Origin: Clostridiales bacterium
GTDB lineage: Bacteria > Bacillota > Clostridia > Oscillospirales > CAG-272
NCBI GenBank assembly: GCA_016288155.1
Contig: JAEEYP010000063.1
Coordinates: 62,001-126,000 of the forward strand
Length of the DNA stretch: 64,000 bases
Reading direction: 5' to 3'
This document shows, piece after piece, positions 1 through 8,381 of the stretch. Positions within the stretch are counted from its first letter, which is position 1. Each line of letters opens with the position of its first letter. The position numbers and the translations under genes were made by a program. Below the pieces are notes generated by a model, which worked only from the letters and a program-made list of their open reading frames with translations, searched no databases and had not been told where the DNA came from.

Positions 1-216
1 TTCGAGATCCGCTTTGATCTGCTTCAGTCCCGCGACGATCTTGTCTGCTTCGGCGGGAGAGATGATCCCGCATTCACCGAGCATGGTCGCGTGGGCGACG
101 GAGCCGTCGATGTCGCAGCGGTACATCCGATAATCAAAACGGATGGAGGAATTGAAGTCGTTTACACGCGCGTCGACCTTTTTGGAAAAGCGCGCATCCC
201 ACATTTTTTCTTTCAT
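1..216 (-). CDS. argH: Argininosuccinate lyase, N-terminal fragment (runs off the window)
   Basis: The last step of arginine synthesis splits argininosuccinate into arginine and fumarate in the cytoplasm. Only the first 72 codons are present, reading MKEKMWDARF..., followed by DFNSSIRFDYRMYRCDIDGS and the region SVAHATMLGECGIIS, which matches the conserved amino end of the argininosuccinate lyase/fumarase superfamily. The catalytic regions lie outside the window. The gene begins 51 bases after the argG stop on the same strand, so argG-argH form an operon. The identification rests on the N-terminal pattern plus the argG neighbour. Confidence 0.88.
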   Translation of the reverse strand, partial: MKEKMWDARFSKKVDARVNDFNSSIRFDYRMYRCDIDGSVAHATMLGECGIISPAEADKIVAGLKQIKADLE

Positions 217-267
217 AATTACCTCGCGCCTTTTCTTTTCATAGAAGGATCGAAAAACTGCCGACGA

Positions 268-1488
268 TCATTCCTTCGGCCCGAGCAGTTTGGCGCGTAC
301 CTTGAGCGGCAGACCGTACAGGTTGATGAAGCCCGCGGAGTCCATCTGATTGTAATCTTCGTCCTTTCCGAAGGAAGCGGTCTGCTCGTCATAGAGCGTG
401 AAGGGGGAAGTAACGCCGGCGGAGATCAGATTGCCCTTGTACAGCTTCAGTTTGACGTCGCCCGTCACCGTCTTCTGCGTTTCATCGATAAAGGCGGCGA
501 TGGCTTCGCGCAGCGGAGTGAACCACTGTCCGTTGTAGACGAGTTCGGCGAGCTTCTGGGAAACGATGTTCTTGAAATGGGAGGTCTCCTTATCGAGCGT
601 GATGCTTTCCAGCACTGCATGCGCCTTGTAAAGGATCGTGCCCGCGGGCGTCTCATAGACGCCGCGGCTCTTCATGCCGACAAGACGGTTTTCCACGATA
701 TCGAGGATCCCGATACCGTTCGCGCCGCCGATGGCGTTCAGCTGTTCGATGAGCGTTACGCCGTCCATTTTTTCTCCGTTCAGCGCCGTGGGAATACCGG
801 CTTCGAAGTGGATCGTCACGTACGTCGGGACGTCGGGCGCCATCTCGGGCGAAACGCTGAGTTCGAGAAAGCCCTTTTTCTGATAGTCCGGTTCATTGGC
901 GGGACTTTCAAGATCCAGTCCTTCGTGACTCAGATGCCAGAGGTTTTTGTCCTTGGAATAGTTTGTCTCACGGCTGATCTTCAGCGGGATGTCGTGCGCT
1001 TCCGCATAGTCGATCTCCTCGTCGCGGGAACGGATATTCCATACGCGCCACGGGGCGATGATCTGCATGTCCGGCGCAAACGCCTTGATCGCCAATTCAA
1101 AACGCACCTGATCGTTGCCCTTGCCGGTGCAGCCGTGACAGATGGCGTCAGCGCCCTCTGCCTTTGCGATCTGCACGAGGCGCTTGGCGATGCAGGGACG
1201 GGCGTGCGAGGTACCGAGAAGATATTCCTCATACTTCGCATCGGCCTTCAGGCACGGCCAGATATACTCGTTGACGTACTCGTCGCGCAGATCCTCGATG
1301 TACAGCTTGGAAGCGCCGGTTTTCAGAGCCTTTTCTTCCAGTCCGTCCAGTTCCGTCCCCTGACCGACGTTCCCGGACACCGCGATGATCTCGCACCCGG
1401 GATAGTTTTCTTTCAGCCATGGGATGATGACCGAGGTGTCGAGACCGCCGGAATAGGCAAGAACGATCTTTTTGATTTCTTTTTTCAT
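268..1488 (-). CDS. argG: Argininosuccinate synthase
   Basis: Condenses citrulline and aspartate with ATP hydrolysis to AMP and pyrophosphate, giving argininosuccinate. The 406-residue product has the normal family length. The N-type ATP pyrophosphatase loop AYSGGLDTS is at residues 11-19, and later signatures include SHARPCIAK and [15 protein letters not shown]. The ATG is preceded by CGGAGGCATACC, a good ribosome-binding site. It is the first gene of an argG-argH unit read from the promoter at 1539-1567. The adjacent leader contains AT-rich ATTCA half-sites that may bind an ArgR/AhrC repressor. Confidence 0.97.
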   Translation of the reverse strand: MKKEIKKIVLAYSGGLDTSVIIPWLKENYPGCEIIAVSGNVGQGTELDGLEEKALKTGASKLYIEDLRDEYVNEYIWPCLKADAKYEEYLLGTSHARPCIAKRLVQIAKAEGADAICHGCTGKGNDQVRFELAIKAFAPDMQIIAPWRVWNIRSRDEEIDYAEAHDIPLKISRETNYSKDKNLWHLSHEGLDLESPANEPDYQKKGFLELSVSPEMAPDVPTYVTIHFEAGIPTALNGEKMDGVTLIEQLNAIGGANGIGILDIVENRLVGMKSRGVYETPAGTILYKAHAVLESITLDKETSHFKNIVSQKLAELVYNGQWFTPLREAIAAFIDETQKTVTGDVKLKLYKGNLISAGVTSPFTLYDEQTASFGKDEDYNQMDSAGFINLYGLPLKVRAKLLGPKE

Positions 1489-1500
1489 GGTATGCCTCCG

Positions 1501-1531
1501 TGAATAAATATATGAATATATATGGAATACA
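1501..1531 (-). promoter_or_regulatory. Possible arginine-repressor operator in the argG leader
   Basis: The leader just downstream of the argG promoter is AT-rich and repeats ATTCA/ATTCC half-sites about every 11 bases (minus strand: TATTCC, ATATTCAT, TTATTCA). ARG boxes of ArgR/AhrC carry TGAAT/ATTCA half-sites, but no clean 18-base palindrome is seen. The assignment is therefore tentative. Confidence 0.35.
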
Positions 1532-1538
1532 TACTAAT

Positions 1539-1567
1539 ATTATACAATCAAGAAAGGGCGGCGTCAA
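1539..1567 (-). promoter_or_regulatory. Sigma-A promoter of argGH
   Basis: On the minus strand there is TTGACG (1562-1567), a 17-base spacer and TATAAT (1539-1544). The start of transcription should fall near 1532. This leaves a roughly 45-base leader before argG. Confidence 0.85.
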
Positions 1568-1729
1568 GTGGCAAATCAACCAAAATTCCGACAGCCCCCA
1601 TGCTGAATTCTAACAGGAAAGGAAAAGATCCCGTGACGGCGGATAAAGCCGTGCGAACTGGTATCGATTTCAACGGGTAATTCGTCATCCGGTGCAGATA
1701 ATACTCTGCGGACAGAAAGGAGAGACATC

Positions 1730-2521
1730 ATGAGATCACGATTTTTTGCCGCGGTTTCCGCGGCGGTGCTTTTGTGCGGTTCCGGTACGCAGGCTGCTCG
1801 TCCGAATGAGGCTTTCAACTGGTATTGCCGTCACGTCACGGACGGAAGCCAGCCCGCGTGCGATGGAGCCATGCAGTTTATCGAATCCTGCGGCGGGTAT
1901 TATATCGATCATCGGAACAGCGATCCGGAGGCGGCAGAGAAAGTCATTTATCTGACCTTTGACGCAGGATATGAAAACGGCAACGTGGAGAAGATCCTGG
2001 ACGTTCTGCAAAGGGAAGGAGTACCCGGAGCCTTTTTCGTCCTGTCTCATTTTGCCGAGAGCCGGCCGGACCTGATCCGCCGCATGACGGCGGAAGGGCA
2101 CACGATCGGCAACCACACGGCATCCCATAAAGATATGACGAAGGTACACGACAAAGAGGCTTTTTTGGCAGAACTTGAAAAACTCAATGAAGCGGTGCGG
2201 CAAGCCGGCGGAACGGTATCGCCGTATTACCGACCTCCGGAAGGACGATTCAGTGAGGAGAATCTGCGGTATGCGCAGGCCGGCGGCTATAAAACGATCT
2301 TCTGGAGCTTCGGATACGTGGATTGGGACAACGAGCGGCAGATGAGCGGCAGCGATGCGATGCGGATCGTGCTCGGCGGACTGCACAACGGGGAGGTCCT
2401 GCTGCTTCATCCTACGTCTGAGACGAACGCCGCGATCCTCGGAGATCTGATCCGTACGCTGAAGGAACGAGGATACCGTTTCGGAACGTTGGATGAACTG
2501 ACGGCCGAGTCCGCGGGATGA
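1730..2521 (+). CDS. pdaA: PdaA-type peptidoglycan N-acetylmuramic acid deacetylase
   Basis: A 263-residue exported NodB-fold deacetylase. PdaA enzymes remove the acetyl group of muramic acid so that muramic delta-lactam of spore cortex can form. A signal peptide (residues 1-22, ending TQAA) is followed by the PdaA-typical N-terminal AFNWYC...DG.QP block. The metal/catalytic motif TFDAGYENG is at 76-84 (PdaA proteins have TFDNGYENG-like sequences), GNHTASH at 127-133 and RPPEGRFSE near 166. The ATG follows AAAGGAGAGACATC. It overlaps the next deacetylase by four bases. The cortex role is inferred from the subfamily and from the other sporulation genes in the window. Confidence 0.86.
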   Translation: MRSRFFAAVSAAVLLCGSGTQAARPNEAFNWYCRHVTDGSQPACDGAMQFIESCGGYYIDHRNSDPEAAEKVIYLTFDAGYENGNVEKILDVLQREGVPGAFFVLSHFAESRPDLIRRMTAEGHTIGNHTASHKDMTKVHDKEAFLAELEKLNEAVRQAGGTVSPYYRPPEGRFSEENLRYAQAGGYKTIFWSFGYVDWDNERQMSGSDAMRIVLGGLHNGEVLLLHPTSETNAAILGDLIRTLKERGYRFGTLDELTAESAG

Positions 2522-3255
2522 AAGGTACTCGGAATGCGGTGCGGCGGCGGTGCGCCGCCGCCGCTGCCGCGGCACTTTGCCTGCTGTTGTCCCCCGGCCA
2601 CTGTGCGGGTGACGACGGTGCGGCGGAGAGGATCGTGTATTCCTCCCGACCGGATGCCGGGCGGAGGATCGCGCTGACCTTCGACGACGGTCCGCATCCC
2701 GTATATACCCCGCTGATACTCGATATTCTCGCGGAGTACGGTATCCGAGCCACGTTTTTTCTTGTAGGCGAAAACGCCGTTCAATACCCGGAAACGGTCC
2801 TCCGCATCCAGCGGGAGGGGCATGAGATCGGAAACCACACCTACGACCACGAATACCTGCACAAAAAAAGCATGGATGCCGTGATGCAGGAGATCGTCAG
2901 AGCAGAGGACGCTGTCCTCGCGATCTGCGATCAGCGTCCCAAACTGCTGCGTCCGCCCGGAGGTCTGTACGATGCCGCCGTATGCGACGCAGCGCGGGCG
3001 GCGGACTACGAGGTGATCCTTTGGAGCATCGATACGTTGGACTGGGCGCATACCCCGTCCGAGACGATCGCTGAAACGGTGCGAAATGAAGTGACGACAG
3101 GAGATATCATCCTCTGTCACGATTATATCGGAGGAAAACCGTCCCCAACGCCGGCGGCGCTGCGGATCTTTATTCCCGAACTGTTGGCACGCGGCTACGA
3201 GTTCGTCACCGTTTCCGAGCTGCTTTGTACCGAGTGCTGCGATGAAAGCCGATAA
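2518..3255 (+). CDS. Exported polysaccharide deacetylase (PgdA/NodB family)
   Basis: A 245-residue NodB-domain protein with an alanine-rich signal peptide (about residues 1-30). Motif 1 TFDDGPH lies at 54-60, motif 2 HEIGNHTYDH at 102-111 (metal histidines H107 and H111), and LRPPGG and an LWSIDTLDW block follow. It most likely deacetylates GlcNAc of peptidoglycan or another envelope glycan. Its start codon overlaps the pdaA stop (ATGA), so translation is coupled and no separate strong ribosome-binding site is needed. The stop codon sits inside the palindromic terminator at 3245-3270. Confidence 0.85.
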   Translation: MKGTRNAVRRRCAAAAAAALCLLLSPGHCAGDDGAAERIVYSSRPDAGRRIALTFDDGPHPVYTPLILDILAEYGIRATFFLVGENAVQYPETVLRIQREGHEIGNHTYDHEYLHKKSMDAVMQEIVRAEDAVLAICDQRPKLLRPPGGLYDAAVCDAARAADYEVILWSIDTLDWAHTPSETIAETVRNEVTTGDIILCHDYIGGKPSPTPAALRIFIPELLARGYEFVTVSELLCTECCDESR

Positions 3256-3270
3256 CGCGTTATCGGCTTT
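3245..3270. terminator. Perfect 26-base palindromic terminator shared by converging operons
   Basis: The 26 bases are a perfect inverted repeat (AAAGCCGATAACG and its complement). They contain the stop codons of both converging genes (plus TAA 3253-3255, minus TAA 3260-3262). T runs are short (three), so termination efficiency is uncertain. No other terminator separates the two operons. Confidence 0.65.
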
Positions 3271-3718
3271 CTACATACTGTTCCTCTTTCTGCTGCGCGT
3301 CCGGGGCGATCTCCCTTGCATGACAGGGAGAGCTATAGAAGCGTTCCAGATCAAGCGCGTTCTGCTTCTGCGCATCGCGGCGAAAGCCGAGCGATCTGAC
3401 AAGCGCGGGATCGGCGGCGCCGTCCTCGAGCACGGCTTTCGGGTATCCGCACCGATAGAGAAAAAAGGCGGCGGTACGCGCCATGATCGTCATTGCCTCC
3501 GTATCGTCCGTGCCGGGAGCCGGAAGAAGCGCGGTGATCGCGCCGTATCCGCGCCGCAGGGAAAACTGACAGACGCCGAGCAGAGCGCGGACCGTTTCCG
3601 CGTCATCGGCGCAGTCATACGCCGCATAGGCGAGCGCATCCGCGTCATAGCTGCCGCCGCACGCTGTTACGATGCGTTCTTGTTCGGCTTTGTCCTGGAT
3701 CGGTTTGATGACCAGCAT
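3260..3718 (-). CDS. GNAT-like small protein of unknown function
   Basis: A 152-residue protein starting MLVIKPIQDKAEQERI. An upstream in-frame extension lies inside rluB and is not coding. The pattern LGVCQFSL..GYGAI, then ARTAAFFLYRCGYPKAVLEDG and SLGFRRD, resembles a GNAT acetyltransferase fold with the usual terminal LGF. A clear acetyl-CoA pyrophosphate loop (R/QxxGxG/A) is not visible, so activity is not established. It follows the pseudouridine synthase by 11 bases and is the last gene of the long minus-strand operon. Its final codons lie in the shared palindrome. Confidence 0.6.
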   Translation of the reverse strand: MLVIKPIQDKAEQERIVTACGGSYDADALAYAAYDCADDAETVRALLGVCQFSLRRGYGAITALLPAPGTDDTEAMTIMARTAAFFLYRCGYPKAVLEDGAADPALVRSLGFRRDAQKQNALDLERFYSSPCHAREIAPDAQQKEEQYVESR

Positions 3719-3729
3719 GTTCTTATCCT

Positions 3730-4473
3730 CTATGTTATGGAATGCAGGTAGCGGATCTCCTCCTCGGTCAGATACCGCCATTGACCGGGCGTGCGGAGAT
3801 CCAGCCGGATCTCCCCGACGGCGATGCGGCGCAGGCGGATCACCGTATAACCGAGCTGCTCGCTCATACGGCGGATCTGCCGGTTCCGACCTTCCCACAG
3901 CGTGATCTCGACCGTCGAGGCGACGACGCCGTCCGGCAGTGTAAAGCCGGAGGAGAGAAGCCGGGCGCGGACGGGACGGATCGCATAGCCGTCCAGCCGC
4001 ATCGGCTCTTCATAACGGTGTGCGTCTTCCTCAGTCAGCGTCCCTTTCAGCGTTAAAAGATATTGCTTTCGCACGTGATGGGACGGATGCATCATTCGGT
4101 TGGCAAGTTCGCCGTCGTCCGTAAACAAAAGAAGTCCGTCCGAATACATATCGAGCCGCCCGACGGGATATACGCGTACGTCGAGAGAAGAAAGCAGAGA
4201 GGCGGCGGTCGGACGTCCCCGTTCATCCTTCATGGTCGTTACGTAGCCGACGGGCTTGTGCAGCATGACGTATATATGCCCGACCTGCTTTGCAGGAGGG
4301 GCGATGCGTTTGCCGTTCCATTCGACAAGATCGGAATCGGGATCGATCTTCGTGCCCAAAAGGGCAGGCTGTCCGTTGACGAGCACGCGTCCCGCCGCGA
4401 TCTCCGCCTCCGCGGCGCGGCGGGAAAGCAAGCCGCATTCGGAGAAATATTTCTGCAAGCGAAGTTCTGCCAT
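3730..4473 (-). CDS. rluB: RsuA/RluB-family rRNA pseudouridine synthase
   Basis: Isomerises a specific uridine in rRNA to pseudouridine. The 247-residue protein has an N-terminal S4 RNA-binding domain (about residues 3-60, LRLQKYFSECGLLSRRAAEAEI...GRVLVNG) and the RsuA-type catalytic motif GRLDMYSDGL at 105-114, with the expected catalytic aspartate D108. NRQIRRM near the C-terminus is also typical. The choice of RluB over RsuA or RluE is by analogy with the usual Gram-positive neighbourhood downstream of scpAB and dacF. Confidence 0.85.
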   Translation of the reverse strand: MAELRLQKYFSECGLLSRRAAEAEIAAGRVLVNGQPALLGTKIDPDSDLVEWNGKRIAPPAKQVGHIYVMLHKPVGYVTTMKDERGRPTAASLLSSLDVRVYPVGRLDMYSDGLLLFTDDGELANRMMHPSHHVRKQYLLTLKGTLTEEDAHRYEEPMRLDGYAIRPVRARLLSSGFTLPDGVVASTVEITLWEGRNRQIRRMSEQLGYTVIRLRRIAVGEIRLDLRTPGQWRYLTEEEIRYLHSIT

Positions 4474-4479
4474 ATCGGA

Positions 4480-5604
4480 TCACTCCCCGCGGATTGAATT
4501 CATGAGCCGCCCGAAGAAGGAAAGCCGCTGCGGTACGGCGTCCGCCGCCGTACGGGCGACCAGCGGGACCGACGCGATCTGTCTTCCGTCGCAGGAAAAC
4601 AGGATCCGACCGACCGTATCGCCCGCTGCGACCGGAGCGGCGAGCACGTGATTCGTCTCGACCGAGACGGTCACGGGACCGTGCGTGCGCGGCAATACCG
4701 CCCGTACCTCACCGGTATTCGATGCCGTGACTTCCGTGACCGGAGAACCGAGGCAGGGAAGCCTGACGGAGATCTCGCCGTCCCGCGCGAGAAGAACGGA
4801 GGTACAGAGAGAGAAGCCGTAGTCGAGCAGCGCGACGTGATCGTTCCAGTCGTCGGGCGCGCTCAGCGTCACGGCGATCAATCGGACGCCGCCGCGCTCC
4901 GCTGCGGAAACGAGGCATCGGCCGCTTTTGCTCGTGTAGCCCGTCTTTACGCCGACGGCGCCGTCATAGACGCGGAGCAGGCGGTTGTGATTGACGAGCA
5001 CGCGCGTCCCGGCGCCGTCTTGCCAGGGGATCGACGTTTTCTTCGTCGATACGATCTCGGCGAACGTTTCGTTCTGCAGCGCGTATCGCGTGAGCAGCGC
5101 GAGATCGTAAGCGGTCGTATAGTGTTCCGATTCGTCGAGCCCGTGCGGGTTCGTAAAGTGCGTGTCGTTCATTCCAAGGCGCGCCGCCGTTTCATTCATC
5201 CAATCGGCGAAACGCGGGATATCTCCTGCGAGCGCGACGGCGATCGCGGCGGCGGCATCGTTGGCACTTTCGAGCAGAAGCGCATAAAGCAGCTCCCCCA
5301 GCGTCAGCGATTCTCCCTCCTTCAGGGAAACGGAGGATCCCTCGACGCCGACGGCTTCCGGAGGAACACGGATGATATCCTCGATATCGCCGTGCTCCAA
5401 CGCTGCGAGCGCCGTCATGATCTTCGTCGTACTCGCCATCGGCATCCGTCGGTGCGCGTCGGTCTGTGCAAGGATCTGACCGCTTTCCGCTTCCATGAGC
5501 ACGGCGGATGCGGCAGACAGTGCGGGCGGCGCGGCGGCAGCGGAGGCAGCGCAGAGAAGCAGAACGATCGCGCACAGCGCGGAAAAGATCCGGGTACGAT
5601 TCAT
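4480..5604 (-). CDS. dacF: D-alanyl-D-alanine carboxypeptidase (DacF-like PBP)
   Basis: A 374-residue low-molecular-weight penicillin-binding protein of peptidase family S11, which trims the terminal D-Ala from peptidoglycan stem peptides. A signal peptide (1-25) precedes the three active-site motifs: STTK at 58-61, SAN at 113-115 and KTG at 220-222. A C-terminal beta-rich domain and a short tail follow. I chose the ATG at 5604 because AAGGAG lies seven bases upstream and the signal peptide starts there. In Bacilli dacF is forespore-expressed; the gerW neighbour agrees. Confidence 0.92.
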   Translation of the reverse strand: MNRTRIFSALCAIVLLLCAASAAAAPPALSAASAVLMEAESGQILAQTDAHRRMPMASTTKIMTALAALEHGDIEDIIRVPPEAVGVEGSSVSLKEGESLTLGELLYALLLESANDAAAAIAVALAGDIPRFADWMNETAARLGMNDTHFTNPHGLDESEHYTTAYDLALLTRYALQNETFAEIVSTKKTSIPWQDGAGTRVLVNHNRLLRVYDGAVGVKTGYTSKSGRCLVSAAERGGVRLIAVTLSAPDDWNDHVALLDYGFSLCTSVLLARDGEISVRLPCLGSPVTEVTASNTGEVRAVLPRTHGPVTVSVETNHVLAAPVAAGDTVGRILFSCDGRQIASVPLVARTAADAVPQRLSFFGRLMNSIRGE

Positions 5605-5683
5605 GGCATAACTCCTTCGGTGGATGATACCGTTATCATCTCCGGCTGTAGAGGGTACATACCATGAAAAATGTTGCAGCGGA

Positions 5684-6136
5684 TTACTTCTTTTCCTGTT
5701 CCGCCGCTTCGGACTTCGTTTCACCGTCCGCGGAGGATTTTGAGAAAAGACCTTTCACGCGCTCGATCAGTTCCGGCGAACGTTCGAGAAGATTGACGAT
5801 AAGCGCGACGGGGTCGTTTTTGTCCGGCGTCGGCTCGTTGACGTTCAGGAGCCGGACGTCGCCGTCCGGCGACACCACCAGAAACGCGACGGGCGATACG
5901 GTCAGTCCCGTTCCTCCTCCTCCGCCGAAATTGTTCGAGGCGGAGTCCGCCGTATTCTTTCCCCGATAGTCCAGACCGCCGGAGGCGAAACCGACGAACA
6001 CCTTGGATACCGGGATCACCAGCGTGCCGTTCTGCGTCGTGATCGGATCGCCGATCACCGTGTTGGAATCGATCATGGAACGGATGCTGTCGAGGGACGT
6101 CCGGATAATCTCGTCGAGCTTGTTGTTGTCGCTCAT
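5684..6136 (-). CDS. gerW: GerW/YtfJ family sporulation protein
   Basis: A 150-residue protein with the family core DNNKLDEIIRTSLDSIRSMIDSNTVIGDPI..., PVSKVFVGFASGG, a glycine-rich segment (FGGGGGTG) and SPVAFLVV.PDGDVRLLNV. In Bacillus the YtfJ/GerW protein is made in the forespore and is needed for normal germination with some germinants. It lies next to the DUF2953 gene, the usual pairing in spore formers. The last 25 residues are charged and unstructured. Confidence 0.92.
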   Translation of the reverse strand: MSDNNKLDEIIRTSLDSIRSMIDSNTVIGDPITTQNGTLVIPVSKVFVGFASGGLDYRGKNTADSASNNFGGGGGTGLTVSPVAFLVVSPDGDVRLLNVNEPTPDKNDPVALIVNLLERSPELIERVKGLFSKSSADGETKSEAAEQEKK

Positions 6137-6142
6137 CGTGCG

Positions 6143-6874
6143 TCATCCTTTCTGTAGTTCACGGCTTTTGCCGGAGCGGTTCTGCTTCGGTCTGGCCGCA
6201 TTTTTTTCGCGCAGGAAGCGGAATCCGAGCGAGATACCCGTCGCTGCCAGATCCCAAAGACTGATTCGGAAGCGGAGATCGATCTCCGCCGTTGTTTTTG
6301 CAAGCAGAAAATCGGAAACGACGGAAACCTCCTCATCGTGCACACGGCGGAAACGGGTTTTCGCCGAAATAAGCTCCATGAGATAAGCGACCGCCTGTGA
6401 TACGATACCGTACGTTATGCCGACGGAGGAGGCGTCCGGACCTCCGACGATGATACGCATCCGCAGAACGTCAACGCGCAGTTTTCCGAAAAAAGTGTTC
6501 AGGATACGGTCCGTCATGCCGAGAAGGATCCGGAGCGTGGACGGTTCGTCCGACATCGGCTCCGGCGGGAGTTTCTTTTTTCCTTCCGCCTTGGCGGCTG
6601 CGGCAGACGCTTTTTTCTTTCGTTCTTTTTCTTCCTTTTTTCGCTGCTTTTTCAGTGCGGCGAGCCGTTCTTTTTCCCGCCGCTTCCGGAGTTTCTTCGC
6701 GGTGAAGTTTTTCAGGCGTATTTTCTTCGGCTTCTTCGGAACGATCGTATAATAGATCCCCAGTGCGCCGACCGAGAGACGGACGGCGCCGTCATAGGAG
6801 ATGCGCAGCGTGATCGGGATAAGAAACAAAAACAAGAGCAGCAGAAAGAGCGCAAGCAGGATCTTGAGTATCAT
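6143..6874 (-). CDS. DUF2953 membrane-anchored protein
   Basis: A 243-residue protein with one N-terminal transmembrane segment (about residues 4-22). A short extracytoplasmic-like stretch (ITLRISYDG..RLSVGALGIYY) is followed by a strongly basic, coiled region rich in K/R/E (50-105) and a C-terminal half typical of DUF2953 (KLRVDVLRMRIIVGGPDASSVGITYG). The family is found next to ytfJ/gerW in spore formers, and its biochemical role is unknown. It starts 35 bases after the scpB stop and ends six bases before gerW. Confidence 0.85.
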   Translation of the reverse strand: MILKILLALFLLLLFLFLIPITLRISYDGAVRLSVGALGIYYTIVPKKPKKIRLKNFTAKKLRKRREKERLAALKKQRKKEEKERKKKASAAAAKAEGKKKLPPEPMSDEPSTLRILLGMTDRILNTFFGKLRVDVLRMRIIVGGPDASSVGITYGIVSQAVAYLMELISAKTRFRRVHDEEVSVVSDFLLAKTTAEIDLRFRISLWDLAATGISLGFRFLREKNAARPKQNRSGKSRELQKG

Positions 6875-6909
6875 CTCCGGCGTCCCTTCCTTTCCGCGTG
6901 TATTTGTTT

Positions 6910-7563
6910 TTATTCGTTTTCGCTGATCTCCGACTCTCCTTCGGCTGACGGAACGTCGGCCGCTTCCGCCGCGGGATCAATCTCGGAGGAATGAGCCGGA
7001 AGCGGTATCTGGGGCAGTTCTTTGAGAGATGATATCCCGAACACGCGCAGAAAATCCGGCGTCGTGCGATAGAGGAGGGGACGCCCCGGCGCGTCGAGCC
7101 GTCCGCACGGTTCGATCAAGTGCTTGTCACTGAGGGAGGTGACGCTGTAGCTTGAATCCACGCCGCGGACCGTATCGATGTACGCGCGCGTGACCGGCTC
7201 GTTATAGGCAACGATGGCGAGCACTTCGAGGGAGGAAGCGGACAGGTTGCCGCCCCGGCGGATCCCGAGTGCTTCGCGGATAAAGGGACCGTACGTCTCT
7301 TTCGTGCACAGCTGACAGCTGTCCGGATACGCGAGGAGCAGGATCCCGCGCGGCGTGTCGCCGTCGCTTTGATCGTACTCCGCCGCGTATTCCTCGACGA
7401 TCCGGCGGACCTGCCCCGGCGTCAGGCGAAGTACCTCCGCGAGTTTATCGTAGGTGACAGGATGACCGGCGGCGAAGAGGATCGCTTCGAGGATCGCGCG
7501 GATCTCCGATTGTGCGAGCGGGGCCGACTCTTCGCTCGCGGCTGAAAGTATCATGTTGTCCAT
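6910..7563 (-). CDS. scpB: Segregation and condensation protein B
   Basis: The kleisin-binding winged-helix subunit of the SMC-ScpA-ScpB complex, which compacts and resolves newly replicated origins. In the 217-residue protein I see two winged-helix units: IRAILEAILFAAGHPVTYDKLAEVLRLTPGQV near the start and the second around residues 95-175 (LEVLAIVAYNEPVTRAYIDTVRGVDSSYSV). An acidic tail ends the protein. It lies 23 bases downstream of scpA, its obligate partner. Confidence 0.95.
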   Translation of the reverse strand: MDNMILSAASEESAPLAQSEIRAILEAILFAAGHPVTYDKLAEVLRLTPGQVRRIVEEYAAEYDQSDGDTPRGILLLAYPDSCQLCTKETYGPFIREALGIRRGGNLSASSLEVLAIVAYNEPVTRAYIDTVRGVDSSYSVTSLSDKHLIEPCGRLDAPGRPLLYRTTPDFLRVFGISSLKELPQIPLPAHSSEIDPAAEAADVPSAEGESEISENE

Positions 7564-7586
7564 GTCGTACTTCTATGCGCCGAACC

Positions 7587-8381
7587 TCATATATTGGCGC
7601 TTTCCTTCAGGATTTTCTTGATTTCTTCCGGGTCCGTATCGCTCTGCAGCGCGATGGCGGCGTCTCCGTCCGAGCGGATCACGCCGTCGGCGGCATATTC
7701 CGTTTCCGTCAGTGAGATCACGCCGTTTTTCAACAACTCGAGCATGGACATGAACAGCGCGATCAGCATGGGGCGGGAATGCGCGGCGCCGAAAAAGGAG
7801 CGAAGCGTGACCTGACGGTGTTCTCTCAGCGAGGCGATCAGCCGCTCTGCGACTTCCGCCACGGTGACGGTGGGGCGGCGAAGGAGCGGTTCGAAACTCT
7901 CGATCGCTTCTTCGTCTGTGATCCGGACCTCCGAAAGGATCCGCAGCATGGCGCGCCGGAGCAGTTCGACGCTGTGCGGCGAGATCTCCGCGTCGTCCGC
8001 GCGGATCTCGTCCGTATCCTTGACCATGCGCAGACCGTACTCGGCGTACAGAGAAGCCATGGAGGCGCTCGCTTCCTTGATCCGTTTGTATTCGAGCATA
8101 GCGGCAGCCAGCGCCGCACGGGGATCTTCTTCCGTTTTCTCATCGCGCGGCAGGAGCATTTTGCTCTTGATGAGCATGAGCTCGCTCGCCATAACGATGA
8201 ATTCGGAGGAGAGCGCGATATCCATCGCCTGCGCCGCGGCAAGATAGTCCATATACTGGGCGCACAGAAGGGAGATCGGGATATCGTCGATGTTGATCTT
8301 GTTCTTTTCGACCAGCGAGAGCAGAAGATCCAGCGGTCCCTCAAAGCGGTCGAGTTTATACTGCAGTGCTTCCATACTCAT
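7587..8381 (-). CDS. scpA: Segregation and condensation protein A (kleisin)
   Basis: A 264-residue kleisin bridging the SMC heads. The N-terminal family signature YKLDRFEGPLDLLLSLVEKNKINIDDIPI is clear, and a C-terminal winged helix (MLIALFMSMLELLKNGVISLTE) binds the SMC head. The ATG at 8381 overlaps the stop of the site-2 protease gene (ATGA), indicating translational coupling. An internal ATG two codons later is an equally good start. Confidence 0.95.
   Translation of the reverse strand: MSMEALQYKLDRFEGPLDLLLSLVEKNKINIDDIPISLLCAQYMDYLAAAQAMDIALSSEFIVMASELMLIKSKMLLPRDEKTEEDPRAALAAAMLEYKRIKEASASMASLYAEYGLRMVKDTDEIRADDAEISPHSVELLRRAMLRILSEVRITDEEAIESFEPLLRRPTVTVAEVAERLIASLREHRQVTLRSFFGAAHSRPMLIALFMSMLELLKNGVISLTETEYAADGVIRSDGDAAIALQSDTDPEEIKKILKESANI

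Noticed and set aside
91-1503. A 470-codon plus-strand open frame opposite argG
   Set aside because: It is the shadow of argG and overlaps its whole length; the composition is that of an antisense frame and there is no matching ribosome-binding site or family.
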